A stretch of DNA of 64,000 nt from Thiorhodovibrio frisius (GCF_033954835.1 NZ_CP121471.1:3466501-3530500), one strand, 5' to 3'; positions 29,666 to 38,779 are shown, counted from the first letter of the stretch. Notes: a model not told the origin generated them from the sequence alone. A program made the numbers and translations.

Positions 29666-29910
29666 GGCTGGTCGGGGGCCTCTTGCTGGGGCTTATAGGT
29701 CAATTGAATCCGCGGCGGCTCGGCGCTCAGCAACCAGGCGCGACCGCATGAGATCAGTTGGCGAGCGCGGGCGGGTTTGCAGGGGGCGAGAAAGCGGCCT
29801 TGGTCATCCAGCACCGCCACGGCCGATGGCCGGCGTCTGGGTCCTCGTTGGTGTCGCATGGTGGGAGTGGCCTCGCTGAATTCGGGGATTGAAACGGGCG
29901 GTGAATTCAT
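29662..29910 (-). CDS. Small RRXRR/PLMP-domain-like protein in the transfer operon
   Basis: An 82-aa protein. Its second half, VAVLDDQGRFLAPCKPAR followed by ARQLISCGRAWLLSAEPPRIQL, has the pattern of the RRXRR (PLMP) domain known as the N-terminus of IscB: a strand, then a PLMP-like turn with proline, then xRARxLLxxGrA and a final strand. No nuclease domain is attached. It sits between the pilin gene and traC and overlaps the traC start, so it is part of the operon. I chose ATG 29910; a GTG at 29940 is possible. Function unknown. Confidence 0.55.
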   Translation of the reverse strand: MNSPPVSIPEFSEATPTMRHQRGPRRRPSAVAVLDDQGRFLAPCKPARARQLISCGRAWLLSAEPPRIQLTYKPQQEAPDQP

Positions 29911-29981
29911 GGGAGGCGGTTTCCCGCCCAGGCTCGGCACGCCTTGGTCCTGGCAAGGGCCGGTCAGTCAGCACGCGATGC

Positions 29982-30338
29982 TCAGACGATGGGCAAGGTG
30001 GCGGAGACCACCGCATCGACGATGTCGGGGGCCATGAACAGACCCAGCCCGGCGGCGATGCCGATGGCGAAGGACATGATCGACTGGCGCGCGACACCGG
30101 CGATCAGCCCGACGATGATGAAGGCCACCGCGATGATCCGGCCGAGCAGACCGGTCATCCAGCCGATCAGCATGTCGTAGGTGGCCTGGAACTCGGTGCC
30201 GCCGGCGCCGGCCAGCGCGGTGTCCGGTAACAAGAGCACCAGCAGCGGCGCGCCGAGCAAGGCGGCGTGCAGCAGTGGGCGCGAAGACAGGGATGGGGTG
30301 GCGGTTTGGGTTTGGTTTTGGTTTGCTACCTTGGTCAT
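29982..30338 (-). CDS. traA: TraA-like conjugative pilin precursor
   Basis: A 118-aa protein with a long N-terminal leader. Hydrophobic LLHAALLGAPLLVLLLPDTALAG precedes a probable peptidase site after ALA. Two further transmembrane helices (LLGRIIAVAFIIVGLIAGVAR and FAIGIAAGLGLFMAPDIVDAV) follow in the mature part, the layout of F-type propilin. It has the best ribosome binding site of the operon, AAGGAG 8 nt before ATG 30338, fitting high expression. Confidence 0.75.
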   Translation of the reverse strand: MTKVANQNQTQTATPSLSSRPLLHAALLGAPLLVLLLPDTALAGAGGTEFQATYDMLIGWMTGLLGRIIAVAFIIVGLIAGVARQSIMSFAIGIAAGLGLFMAPDIVDAVVSATLPIV

Positions 30339-30373
30339 GAATGACTCCTTCTTCGGTTGGGTTGGGGGTTGGC

Positions 30374-30862
30374 TCAGGGTTTGCGCGAGGCTTCGGAACT
30401 CGAGACCCGGCGCGGTTCAAGCTGCAGGGGTGTCAGGACGGCGCCGGTCGCTGTCTCGGTGGCCGAGGCCAACTGCCAGCGGCGTGGCACCACTTCGGTG
30501 AAGACGTGGCTGGCGCCATGGAGGTTACCGGCGCTGTCCTCCCAGGGGGCGATCCAGATGCGCAGGACTTGCGCAGGGGCACGGCTCGGGGTTGGGGTGG
30601 ATTCGGTGGCGGTATTGCTGGCGGCTGTCTGCTCCGCATTTGCTGCTGCTGGTTCGTTGGCTGGCAGCTTGTTCGCGAAGGACCTGGGCGCGCGTTCCGA
30701 ACCGGCGATGTTTGAGCGGGTTTCGAGCACCACGCCTTGCCCCGCGACGATGACCGGCGCAGAAGCGTCGGAAGGACGCGACGACGTGGTGATGCAGCCG
30801 GACAGCGCGGTGGCTGACATCAAAACCAGTGCGAGGTGGCGAGATTGACGGGCACTGATCAT
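30374..30862 (-). CDS. TraV-like lipoprotein, C-terminal TraV module
   Basis: About 162 aa. From ATG 30862 it begins with a lipoprotein signal ending LSGC. The C-terminal third (APAQVLRIWIAPWEDSAG, then NLHGASHVFTEVVPRRWQL) is the conserved end of TraV-type proteins, which link the secretion core to the outer membrane. The middle is a low-complexity A/T/S/P linker. It overlaps the upstream small lipoprotein by 4 bp, and together the two seem to cover what is usually one TraV. Confidence 0.65.
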   Translation of the reverse strand: MISARQSRHLALVLMSATALSGCITTSSRPSDASAPVIVAGQGVVLETRSNIAGSERAPRSFANKLPANEPAAANAEQTAASNTATESTPTPSRAPAQVLRIWIAPWEDSAGNLHGASHVFTEVVPRRWQLASATETATGAVLTPLQLEPRRVSSSEASRKP

Positions 30863-31068
30863 TGGGCGTTCTCCTGTTGCAAGCGGCGCTCGGCTGGTGG
30901 TGGGCCATCGCCGTCGGTCAGGGCATAGATTTCGGCGGTGGACAGACACAAGGGTCGGCTCGGCAGGCCCTCGCAGGCGTAGCGCTTGGCACCGAGGCCG
31001 CCGGCGCAGCCGGTCAGTGCGAGGGTCGGGACAAGCAAGAGAGCCAGAACTAAGGCGCGGATGCTCAT
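30859..31068 (-). CDS. Small lipoprotein, TraV N-terminal-like
   Basis: A 69-aa protein starting at ATG 31068 with a lipobox LTGC and then two cysteines (YACEGLPSRPLC) followed by STAEIYALTD. TraV proteins begin in this style, with a cysteine pair after the lipid-attached cysteine. It has no C-terminal TraV module; that is encoded by the next gene. ATGA overlaps at both ends couple it to the DsbC-like gene and the next lipoprotein. Confidence 0.6.
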   Translation of the reverse strand: MSIRALVLALLLVPTLALTGCAGGLGAKRYACEGLPSRPLCLSTAEIYALTDGDGPPPAERRLQQENAQ

Positions 31069-31787
31069 GGCTGCTCTCCTGACAGCCACGGGGTCAGGCT
31101 CTCCGGGAGTCCGCGATGGATGCGACCGTCCGGCGCAATCAGCGTCGGGACCGAATCGATGCCCAACAGCCGCGCGGTGATCAGCGCCCGAACCAGGGGT
31201 TGGGTGTCGCAGTCGGACGCGGGTCGGGGTAGCTCGGACCAGGATTGATCGAGCAGCGCGGATTGGGCGGCTTGCGGAGATGGAGCGCAGAGCAAACGCC
31301 TCGCTGCCTGGGCTGAATCCGCACCGCCGAGTGGCAGCGGGATGACATGGGCGGGCGTCTCGGTCTGCGCGAGGCTTTCAAGCAGTTGCTGGCAGGCGGC
31401 ACACAGTGGATCAATGAAGACCCAGGTGGGCTTGGTGCCAGCCTGCTGGTCGCCGAAGTTGATGGCGCCCAGGTCCGCTGGATCAAGCCCGAGTCGATCC
31501 AAATCAACTCGGCTGGCCAGTGCCTGAGCCTGGCGAACCGATGTCAGTTGTTCGCCATGCCACAGATCCCAGGCGTCGCCGGTAAAGGCATAACGGCCGT
31601 TGCCGCTGAGAAAGGCGACCCGGTCTTGCAGTTGCAGCATCTGCACGCCGCTGCCGGGCAACTGGATCGACGCCTCCAGCGGAGCTGAGAGATCGGCAAG
31701 ATCAGGCGGAAGAGGAAGGGTTGCGTTCGCCGCTGGTCCGCTCAGGGCCAGCAGGCAAGGGAGACTCGAACGAAGAAATTGGCACAT
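31065..31787 (-). CDS. DsbC-like periplasmic thiol:disulfide isomerase
   Basis: A 240-aa protein with an N-terminal signal peptide and a thioredoxin-fold domain. The active site CAAC lies in FIDPLCAACQQLLE, and the cis-proline region is SVPTLIAPDGR. An N-terminal dimerisation-like part precedes it. Such isomerases accompany F-type systems because TraN, TraU and TraV need disulfides. It is the first gene of the transfer operon seen here; the promoter should lie upstream of 31787. Confidence 0.8.
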   Translation of the reverse strand: MCQFLRSSLPCLLALSGPAANATLPLPPDLADLSAPLEASIQLPGSGVQMLQLQDRVAFLSGNGRYAFTGDAWDLWHGEQLTSVRQAQALASRVDLDRLGLDPADLGAINFGDQQAGTKPTWVFIDPLCAACQQLLESLAQTETPAHVIPLPLGGADSAQAARRLLCAPSPQAAQSALLDQSWSELPRPASDCDTQPLVRALITARLLGIDSVPTLIAPDGRIHRGLPESLTPWLSGEQP

Positions 31788-32119
31788 CGGAAACCTGCAT
31801 CAATCGGGTTACTGTGGGGACACAGCTTGCCCGGATGCAGGCGCCTGAAGCGACAGTGAAATCTCGGGGAAATCGGGGTGATTCTGGGTTGCTGATGCGA
31901 TAAGCGAGTGAGGCGTGTCCGGACAGTCAGTTCTCGTCTCTGACAGCGTCAACCGTTAACATGGCCGGCATAACGGGATCAGACTTGATGCCGAGTCAGC
32001 CGCGCCTTGTTGCCCTTGCCGCTAGCCAGAATGTCCCCCGCTGGCGCGCCAGGATTCTCCCGCGGCATTCGCACCCAAAGTCATCATCTTCCATGCCTAC
32101 GCTTGTTGCGTCTCACGAA
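31788..32119. other. Intergenic region upstream of the transfer operon
   Basis: About 330 bp without a supportable gene. It should hold the promoter of the minus-strand transfer operon. Short plus-strand frames here have no recognisable product. The right end merges into the recombinase remnant. Confidence 0.5.
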
Positions 32120-32259
32120 CACAAGTATTCGGACACGCGCATCCCGATATCACGCGCATCTATGCGAAAGTCGATCTTGAGGGGCTTCGCTCGTTGAGCC
32201 TTCCTTGGCCTGGATGTCCGCAGTGCTCACGCTACGCGTTGCACTCGAGCAGTATCTGA
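32120..32259 (+). pseudogene. Tyrosine recombinase C-terminal remnant
   Basis: Plus-strand reading gives FGHAHPDITRIYAKVDLEG followed by [10 protein letters not shown], the C-terminal end of a tyrosine recombinase. The HxxxxTxxYAKV pattern carries the catalytic Tyr. The reading has no proper start and the upstream catalytic region is missing, so this is a fragment. Its end overlaps the start of a second recombinase-like frame, as in tandem recombinase gene sets. Confidence 0.65.
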
Positions 32260-32337
32260 GCATCCGCCAAGGACTCGGTTACAAGTACCAGCATCAGACG
32301 CGACGATTGACCGACTTCGTTGCCATTATGGCGGCAA
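32214..32337 (+). pseudogene. Tyrosine recombinase N-terminal remnant
   Basis: ATG 32214 opens [18 protein letters not shown] followed by [13 protein letters not shown], the core-binding N-terminus of a tyrosine recombinase. After about 40 codons the similarity stops abruptly and the DNA becomes the interior of an oxidoreductase gene in another frame. The breakpoint is near 32337. Confidence 0.65.
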
Positions 32338-35300
32338 CACCGGCTACACCGGCTCGGGCGTACCCTTGTCCGCGCGAACCGCGGTGATCGACACCGAGAA
32401 GCTCGATGCGCTTTCGCAGGTGGAGACCATTGCCCTGCCTGGCGTTGCTGAGCCGGTTGCCACGGTGCACTGCGGCGCCGGAGTAGTGACGCGCCGGGTG
32501 GCGGAGCGAGCGGAAGCCCAGGGTCTCGCCTTCGCGGTTGATCCGACCTCCCAGGATGCCTCCTGCATCGGCGGCAATGTAGCCATGAATGCCGGCGGCA
32601 AGAAGGCTGTCATCTGGGGCACAGCGCTCGATAACCTCGCTTCCTGGCGCATGATGACACCCGAGGCGCAGTGGCTGGAGGTTGAGCGCTTGGACCATAA
32701 CCTCGGCAAGCTCCAGTACGCCGAACGGGTGCGCTTTCGTATCCAGCGTTTTGCCACCGATGGCCAGACGCCGCTTGGCGAGCCGGAGTTGATCGACGTG
32801 CCGGGCTCGAGCTTCCGCAAGGCCGGTCTCGGCAAGGATGTGACCGACAAGGCGCTGTGCAATCTGCCCGGCGTGCAAAAGGAAGGCTGCGACGGCATCA
32901 TCACCTCGGCGCGCTTCATTCTGCATCGCATGCCGGCGCATACCCTGACGTTGTGCCTGGAGTTCTTTGGCGCCGATTTGGAGCGTGCGGTGCCGGCCAT
33001 CGTCGAGATCAAGGACATGATCGATCGCCTGGCCGAGGTCCAGATCGCCGGGCTCGAGCACCTCGACGAGCGCTACATCCGCGCGGTGAACTATTCCACC
33101 AAGGCCGCGCGGCGCGAGCTGCCCAAGATGGTGCTGCTCGCCGATCTGGTCTCGGACGACGCCGCGGCGTTGAACGCGGCCGCCGAGCAAGTGCGCGCGC
33201 GGGTCAGTGCCCGCGATGGCGAGAGCTTCATCGCCACCAGTCCCGAGGCGCGCCGGCGCTTCTGGCTCGACCGCGCGCGCACCGCGGCCATCTCGCGTCA
33301 CACCAACGCCTTCAAGATCAACGAGGACGTGGTCATCCCGCTCGAGCGCCTGGCCGACTACAGCCGCGCCATCGAGCGCATCAATATCGAACAGTCGATC
33401 CGGAACAAAGACCGCATCATGGTGGCGGTGCTGGAGTATCTGTCCGGCCCCATGCCGCAGGCCGCGCCGCTGGACCACGAGGACTCGGCCGAGGGCCGTG
33501 AGATCTTGGCCGCCAAATGCGAGGCGGCGCGGGCGGCGGTTAGTGAAGCACGCGCGCGCTGGCAGCGCATCCTGGCCGCGCTGGATGAACCGGCCGCGGC
33601 ACACATTGACCTGCTGCGCGACAAGGAGCGCACGCTGGTGCGTCCCGACGACACCCTGCTCGCGATGCTGCTGCGCCGCGATCTGCGCCAGAGCTATCGC
33701 AAGGAGATTGCCAATCGGCTGAATGAACTCTTTTCCGGCCAGGAGTTTTCGGCGGTGCGCGAGCATCTCGCCGGCATTCATCGCAAGATTCGCGACGCGC
33801 GCCTGTTCGTCGCCCTGCACATGCACGCCGGTGACGGCAATGTGCACACCAACATTCCGGTGCATTCCGCCGACTACGAGATGCTGCACGAGGCCGACCG
33901 CATCGTCGATCGCATCATGGCGCTCGCGTCCGATCTGGGCGGTGTCATCTCCGGCGAGCATGGCATTGGGCTCACCAAGGTGCGCTATCTGGAGCCCGAA
34001 CGGCTCGCCGCCTTTGCCGCTTACAAGGAGCGGGTCGACCCCCAGGGGCGCTTCAATCCCGGGAAGCTGCTTGCCGGTAGCGGACTGGAACTGGCTTACA
34101 CCCCCTCGCTGCGGCTAGTCGAGCGCGAGACCATTATTCTGGAGGAAACAGAGCTCGGCGCGCTGAATGATGACGTCAAACACTGTCTGCGCTGCGGCAA
34201 ATGCAAGCCCAAATGCATGACCCATGTGCCGCGCGCCAATCTGTCCTACTCGCCGCGCAACAAAATTCTCGGCACCGGCCTGATTATCGAGGCTTTTTTG
34301 TACGAGGAGCAGACCCGTCGCGGTCTGTCCCAGCGGCATTTCGCCGAGATGAACGATATCGCCGACCATTGCACCATCTGCCACCACTGCCAGCCGCCCT
34401 GTCCGGTCAATATCGACTTTGGCGACGTCACCATGCGCCTGCGCCGCATGCTGGTGGAGCGGGGCAAGAAGCGCACCAACCCCGGCGCCTGGGCGGCCAT
34501 GCAGTTTCTCAACGCCCACGACCCGCGCCTGGTGCGCCTGCTGCGCCGCGTGCTGGGCCGGGGCGGTTTCGCGGGACTGAATCTCGCCCACCGCGCCGCC
34601 GCGCGCCTGGGGCTCATCAAAGCGCCCACCACCGCCCCCGGCGCCACCACCGGCCGGCCACGACCGCTCGAGCAGGCGCGGCAGCTGGTCAGCCGCCCGA
34701 TCCGCGTCGAACTGCCCAAGCGCGGCTATCGGGAGCTGCTGCAACTCGAGGACAAAACCCGCATCCCCATCCTGTGCGATCCCCAGGGCGCCCATGCCCA
34801 GGATGACCGGGCGCTGTTCTACTTCCCCGGCTGCGGCTCCGAGCGCCTGTTCTCCGCCATCGGCCTGGCCACGCTGGCCATGCTTTACCATCAAGGCGAG
34901 CGCATCATCCTACCGCCCGGTTACCTGTGCTGCGGCTACCCGCAACGCGGCGCCGGGCTGGAACAGCGCGGTCAACGCATCACCATGGAAAACCGGGTGC
35001 TCTTCCACCGCCTCGCCCACACGCTCAATTATCTCGATATCCATACCGTGCTAGTCTCCTGCGGCACCTGCATGGACCAGCTCACGCGCTACCAGTTCGA
35101 GCGCATCTTCCCCGGCTGCCGACTGCTCGACATCCACGAGTATCTGATGGAACAGAAGGTGGCGCTCCCCCCGACCGACGGGACGCAATACCTCTACCAC
35201 GACCCCTGCCACACGCCGATGAAGGCCTACCAGCCCATCTCGGTGGCCAGCAAACTCATGGGCCAGCCGGTGGCACTCTCTGAGCGCTGCTGCGGCGAAG

Positions 35301-35599
35301 CCGGTACCCTGGGCACTGCCCGACCGGACATCGCCAACCAGGTGCGCTTGCGCAAGGCCGAGGAACTGGCGGCTGGGCTGAAAACGCTAACCGGCGAAAC
35401 GCGCGCAACTGACGGCCAGGCAAAACTGCTGACCTCCTGTCCGGCCTGCCAACAAGGCTTGGCCAAGTTCAGCGACCAGACCGGGCTTGCGACCGACTAC
35501 ATCGTGGTGGAGCTCGCCCGCCGGCAGCTTGGCGAAGGTTGGCAGCAAAGATTCATCAAGGATTTAGGGTCCTGCGGCATTGAAAGGGTGCTGCTGTGA
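32335..35599 (+). pseudogene. 5'-truncated FAD-binding / Fe-S oxidoreductase (DUF3683-type GlcD-like)
   Basis: The reading begins inside a FAD-binding motif ([20 protein letters not shown]), so the usual N-terminal part, perhaps 200 residues, is missing. An in-frame TTG at 32366 could still start a 1077-aa product. The rest looks intact. It has a PCMH-type FAD domain and a FAD-linked oxidase C-terminus ([25 protein letters not shown]). Two 4Fe-4S motifs follow ([23 protein letters not shown]), then two CCG repeats (CCGYPQ and [17 protein letters not shown] and CPACQQG). It is probably a 2-hydroxyacid dehydrogenase relative damaged by recombination with the recombinase remnant. Confidence 0.75.
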
Positions 35600-35635
35600 G
35601 GCCCAGCGCTTGTAACGACACACTGGAACCGAGTC

Positions 35636-35965
35636 ATGCCAAAGATCCAAGATCAACTTGCCGCGCTGCTTGAGCGCATCGACCGCCCCGGCGACTTCTA
35701 CGCCACCGGCACGCTCGACATGCACCCGCCACGGCTGCGGGTGGAGGGCATCGGCACCATCGCGCTGCCCTTGTTGCCGGTGCAGGCGCAACAACTGATC
35801 GGCGTCGCCGAGCAAGCGCCCTATGGTCGTGGCAGCGAGACCCTGGTCGATACCGAGGTGCGACGCACCTGGCAGATCGATGCCGCCCGGCTGTCGCTCG
35901 AGGGGCAGCGCTGGAAAGATGATCTCGCCGAGGTGCGCGCTAGCGTGTTTGGGTTAGGACGGTAA
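35636..35965 (+). pseudogene. N-terminal fragment resembling a 2OG-Fe(II) oxygenase family protein
   Basis: A 109-aa frame with DFYATGTLDMHPPRLRVEG, ALPLLPVQAQQLI and TLVDTEVRRTWQIDA. From memory this is the N-terminal part of a longer protein annotated as 2OG-Fe(II) oxygenase in purple sulfur bacteria. The dioxygenase part with the metal-binding His/Asp is absent; the frame ends at 35965, so this is probably a truncated gene at the border of the CRISPR island. Confidence 0.45.
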
Positions 35966-36023
35966 AACGGGCTATCGCCGACAATGAGTTTTCAACAACG
36001 ATCCTCGATAAGGATGCCGCGTG

Positions 36024-36215
36024 ATGAACATCAAGCAAATTGCCAGTCAAGCACTCCAGTCAAGCTCAACCGACACAGCCCTGCTTGCGGGGGCAATGTG
36101 GGAAAGCCTAGAAGACTCCCATGCTGTTTTCCACGCGATGGCCGATGACGAACCAATAAAGCTCGCGATACAGAGAAACGAGGAAATCGACCGCGGAAAG
36201 ACAACCGCGATATAA
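36024..36215 (+). CDS. Small antitoxin-like protein (addiction module component family)
   Basis: A 63-aa protein, MNIKQIASQAL to EEIDRGKTTAI. The final ExxxGK-like segment and the N-terminal helical part resemble the short addiction-module antitoxin family (PF09720/TIGR02574-type). AAGGA lies upstream of the ATG. No toxin gene follows; the next gene is on the opposite strand, so it would be an orphan. Confidence 0.4.
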   Translation: MNIKQIASQALQSSSTDTALLAGAMWESLEDSHAVFHAMADDEPIKLAIQRNEEIDRGKTTAI

Positions 36216-36325
36216 CATAAAGACATGATGCATAGGTTGCGCGGGGATGGAAGTTGAGGAAGGTCTAAAGCGCCTGGACCTTGGGCTTCCAGGGTATATG
36301 GCAATTATCCTATATGCTCTATGCA

Positions 36326-37792
36326 TTATTGAACAAGCACGTCTTGCTTTGTTAAATAATCCCGCCCCTGTCCCGTTGCTTGCAGGCAAGCTTCGCGCAC
36401 CAACCGCTCCAGCAAGCGAAAATTCTTTTTTTCGAAATCCATCTCTTGCAAGCACTGTAAAGCTTGCTCGCCAATCGCTTGAATCGCCAAACCGGGATTG
36501 AAGGCTTCGTTTTGCAGCATGGCATCGAGAATATAAGGCAATTCTTCGCGGCGCGCGTTTAAGTCGGGAACATGAATAACGACATTAAAGCGCTGAAACA
36601 AATCGTTGCGAAACGCTGTTTGCCTTTGCGCGGGATCGTCGCTGTCCGCCCAGTCGGCCAGCGGGCGATTGGTGGCGGCGACAATCAGCATGGGGCAAAG
36701 CAACGCCGGCCCCGTCCAGCCGCGCGGGCGTACCCGATAATCGTCCAGAAACGCCAGCAATTTCGTTTGCGCGGTCGGACTGGCGTCGCCGATTTCGTCA
36801 AAAAATATCGTACCGCCCAGATGTTCGAGAAAATAGCCGAAACTGCCGGACTCGGACGCACCCGTATAAGTACCCGCGCGATAGCCATAAAGATCGTACT
36901 CAAGACGATCTGTCTCGCCGGAATAATCCGGTAACGGCACACGGACAAACGGTCGCGACGAGCTTTCCCCTGCCGGTGCTGACGACCGCCGCGCCAGATA
37001 GCGCGCAACCAGGGTTTTCCCTGTTCCCGAATCGCCCAACAACAACACACGCGGCAGTACAGCCAGATTTGCTTGCAGATCAAATTCCTTTTCGATGGCT
37101 TCCGCCAGGCGGGTGGCGTCCTCGCCAGCCAGACGATCAGCTTGCAGCAAAGGGGCGAGTTGTTTTTGGATCCGCTTCCGCCGTTCATCCACTTCCGAGC
37201 CGATCAGCTGCGCATAATCGAAACGCGCTTCGTCAAGCTGCGCGAAACAGTCGTTTAAGCGACTGTCCGGGCAAATGGTCAGCCAACCGGGGTCACGATT
37301 GATCAACTGCTTGCCGTCAATATGCACATAATAACCGCGTCGCAAGGCCTCCGGCTCCGGCGCCGGTGGCTCGCCCGGCCAGTGCGTCAGTTGCGCTTCA
37401 AGACGCGGTTGCAACGTGGTCGGATCCTGACCAATCGACGCAAACCGGGCACGAAAACGTTGCGGAGCGGATTTGGCATGGTCGATCAAACCATCGCGCC
37501 AGCTCAACAGCGCAGCAGGCACGACGGGCGTTTTCCGCCATAGCACATAAAAATTACGCGGAAACCCGGCATCGTTCCAAGGTTGCCGGTTGTAATGCTG
37601 GATAAACTCGGCAAACGTGCGATTTCCGGTCACGAGAATCAAGCCGACCCGATACCGTTGCGCCAGCGTCATCAATTCGTCAACATGATCGCGCAAGCCG
37701 TCCCAGGCAGCATCCGTGACCGCTGGAAACAGCCGCGCGGCGTCAGCGACCTGGGCATTTTTTTTGTGGGAGGTGGTGCGTACTCTAGCCAT
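36326..37792 (-). CDS. Sigma54-activator-like AAA+ ATPase in the CRISPR/RNA polymerase operon
   Basis: A 488-aa protein. The AAA+ domain has Walker A GDSGTGKT (253-260), a GTYTGA loop (307-312) equivalent to the sigma54-contacting GAFTGA, Walker B FFDEIGDA (330-337), sensor VAATNRPL, and the arginine-finger region FRNDLFQRFNVVIHVPDL. The ~240 N-terminal residues are not recognised; a ligand-sensing role as in RtcR is possible. No C-terminal DNA-binding helix-turn-helix is evident. The start overlaps the stop of the acidic protein gene by 8 bp, making it the last gene of the cas2-polymerase operon. Inference: it could remodel the fused polymerase during initiation. Confidence 0.75.
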   Translation of the reverse strand: MARVRTTSHKKNAQVADAARLFPAVTDAAWDGLRDHVDELMTLAQRYRVGLILVTGNRTFAEFIQHYNRQPWNDAGFPRNFYVLWRKTPVVPAALLSWRDGLIDHAKSAPQRFRARFASIGQDPTTLQPRLEAQLTHWPGEPPAPEPEALRRGYYVHIDGKQLINRDPGWLTICPDSRLNDCFAQLDEARFDYAQLIGSEVDERRKRIQKQLAPLLQADRLAGEDATRLAEAIEKEFDLQANLAVLPRVLLLGDSGTGKTLVARYLARRSSAPAGESSSRPFVRVPLPDYSGETDRLEYDLYGYRAGTYTGASESGSFGYFLEHLGGTIFFDEIGDASPTAQTKLLAFLDDYRVRPRGWTGPALLCPMLIVAATNRPLADWADSDDPAQRQTAFRNDLFQRFNVVIHVPDLNARREELPYILDAMLQNEAFNPGLAIQAIGEQALQCLQEMDFEKKNFRLLERLVREACLQATGQGRDYLTKQDVLVQ

Positions 37793-38753
37793 GCGGGCAT
37801 CCAGCCTGTTGTCTCAGTTGTTCCAAAATGGCATCGGGATTTTGACGAATCGCCGTGTAGGACAGGCAAGCCAACGCTTGCGCCATTGTCCAGGTCGCGG
37901 GATCGATCCGTTGCGCCTGCTTCAGCTCCGCAGAGGATAAGGCAGCGACCTCGTCACACCAACTCGCCAACCGAAATTGTTCCACACAACGCGCCAACAC
38001 CCAAGCGGTTTGAAACTCCTTTGAGAACAACGCTGTCAGCGGCAAACAGGCATCCGGCCACAAGAGCCAAACCTTGTCCTTCAGATCGCTCAAATCCTGC
38101 TCTTTCGGAAACGCCCACTGCTCTTCGAGCAGGGGCGGTTGAATTGTTGCCAGCAAGCCGTTTTGCAAAACCGCCGGCGCATCGAGACGACCGCATGGTG
38201 CCTGAGCGAAGGACTCTGCCGTCGGCGCCCGTAAAAAGGCCTGTTTGTCTTGTTGCAACCACGCCGCCAGTGTCTGCAATCCGTTTACCAGAGCCGGCAA
38301 GGGATCGTTGGGCAAGCGGGAGCGCCGGCGCATCCACGCGGGTGGTGCGAACTGGCATGTCCAAGTGGCGTTGCCAGGAACCACGCACAGTCGATACAGA
38401 TCGTCGAGTGTCAAGGTTGGAGAGTCTTCCGTCCCGTCCGTGGCGCCCAAAGGCGCGCTGGCCTCGTCGGCGCGCGTGACCTCGTCCTCCGGCGCGATGG
38501 CATCCGGATCGCTGTTATCGAGTTCGGCTTGGTTATCGTCTTCGGCTAATTCTTGTGCGGACAAAATTTCCGCATCCCCGTCTTCCCAGGCCTCAAGCTC
38601 CTGATAGTGCGCCTCCAGTTGGGTCGGCGTGAGCGTAAACACCGCTTTGCGCAACTGGTTGGTGTCGATCGTGGCTGCCTGCCGTTGTTGCGGTGTGCGC
38701 TGGCGGGATTTGGCTTGCCCTGTCGTTGGGGTGCGTTGGCGTTGCAAGGCCAT
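37785..38753 (-). CDS. Unknown acidic protein between fused RNA polymerase and AAA+ ATPase
   Basis: A 322-aa protein. The N-terminus is basic and Q/R-rich, and a strongly acidic stretch (about residues 55-110, rich in D and E) follows. The rest is a helical, tryptophan-containing domain (TWTCQFAPPAWMRRR; WLLWPDACLPLTALF). I recognise no family. A basic start followed by an acidic region recalls sigma54 region I/II, but no RpoN box is seen. ATG 38753 is 26 bp after the polymerase stop; an upstream in-frame extension reaches into the polymerase gene and is not needed. Possible initiation factor for the polymerase (inference). Confidence 0.6.
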   Translation of the reverse strand: MALQRQRTPTTGQAKSRQRTPQQRQAATIDTNQLRKAVFTLTPTQLEAHYQELEAWEDGDAEILSAQELAEDDNQAELDNSDPDAIAPEDEVTRADEASAPLGATDGTEDSPTLTLDDLYRLCVVPGNATWTCQFAPPAWMRRRSRLPNDPLPALVNGLQTLAAWLQQDKQAFLRAPTAESFAQAPCGRLDAPAVLQNGLLATIQPPLLEEQWAFPKEQDLSDLKDKVWLLWPDACLPLTALFSKEFQTAWVLARCVEQFRLASWCDEVAALSSAELKQAQRIDPATWTMAQALACLSYTAIRQNPDAILEQLRQQAGCPHG

Positions 38754-38779
38754 GTCGTTGTTTTTCCTTCTTCGTCTTC

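Noticed and set aside
31961-32197. Plus-strand 78-codon frame near the ICE edge
   Set aside because: The recombinase remnant is in a different frame over the same bases, so this frame is not the coding one.
32294-33961. Long minus-strand frame of 555 codons over the oxidoreductase
   Set aside because: It is a shadow frame in GC-rich DNA; the plus strand carries clear FAD and Fe-S motifs.
36247-36501. Plus-strand 84-codon frame after the antitoxin-like gene, considered as its toxin
   Set aside because: Most of it is antisense to the AAA+ gene and shows no toxin motif.
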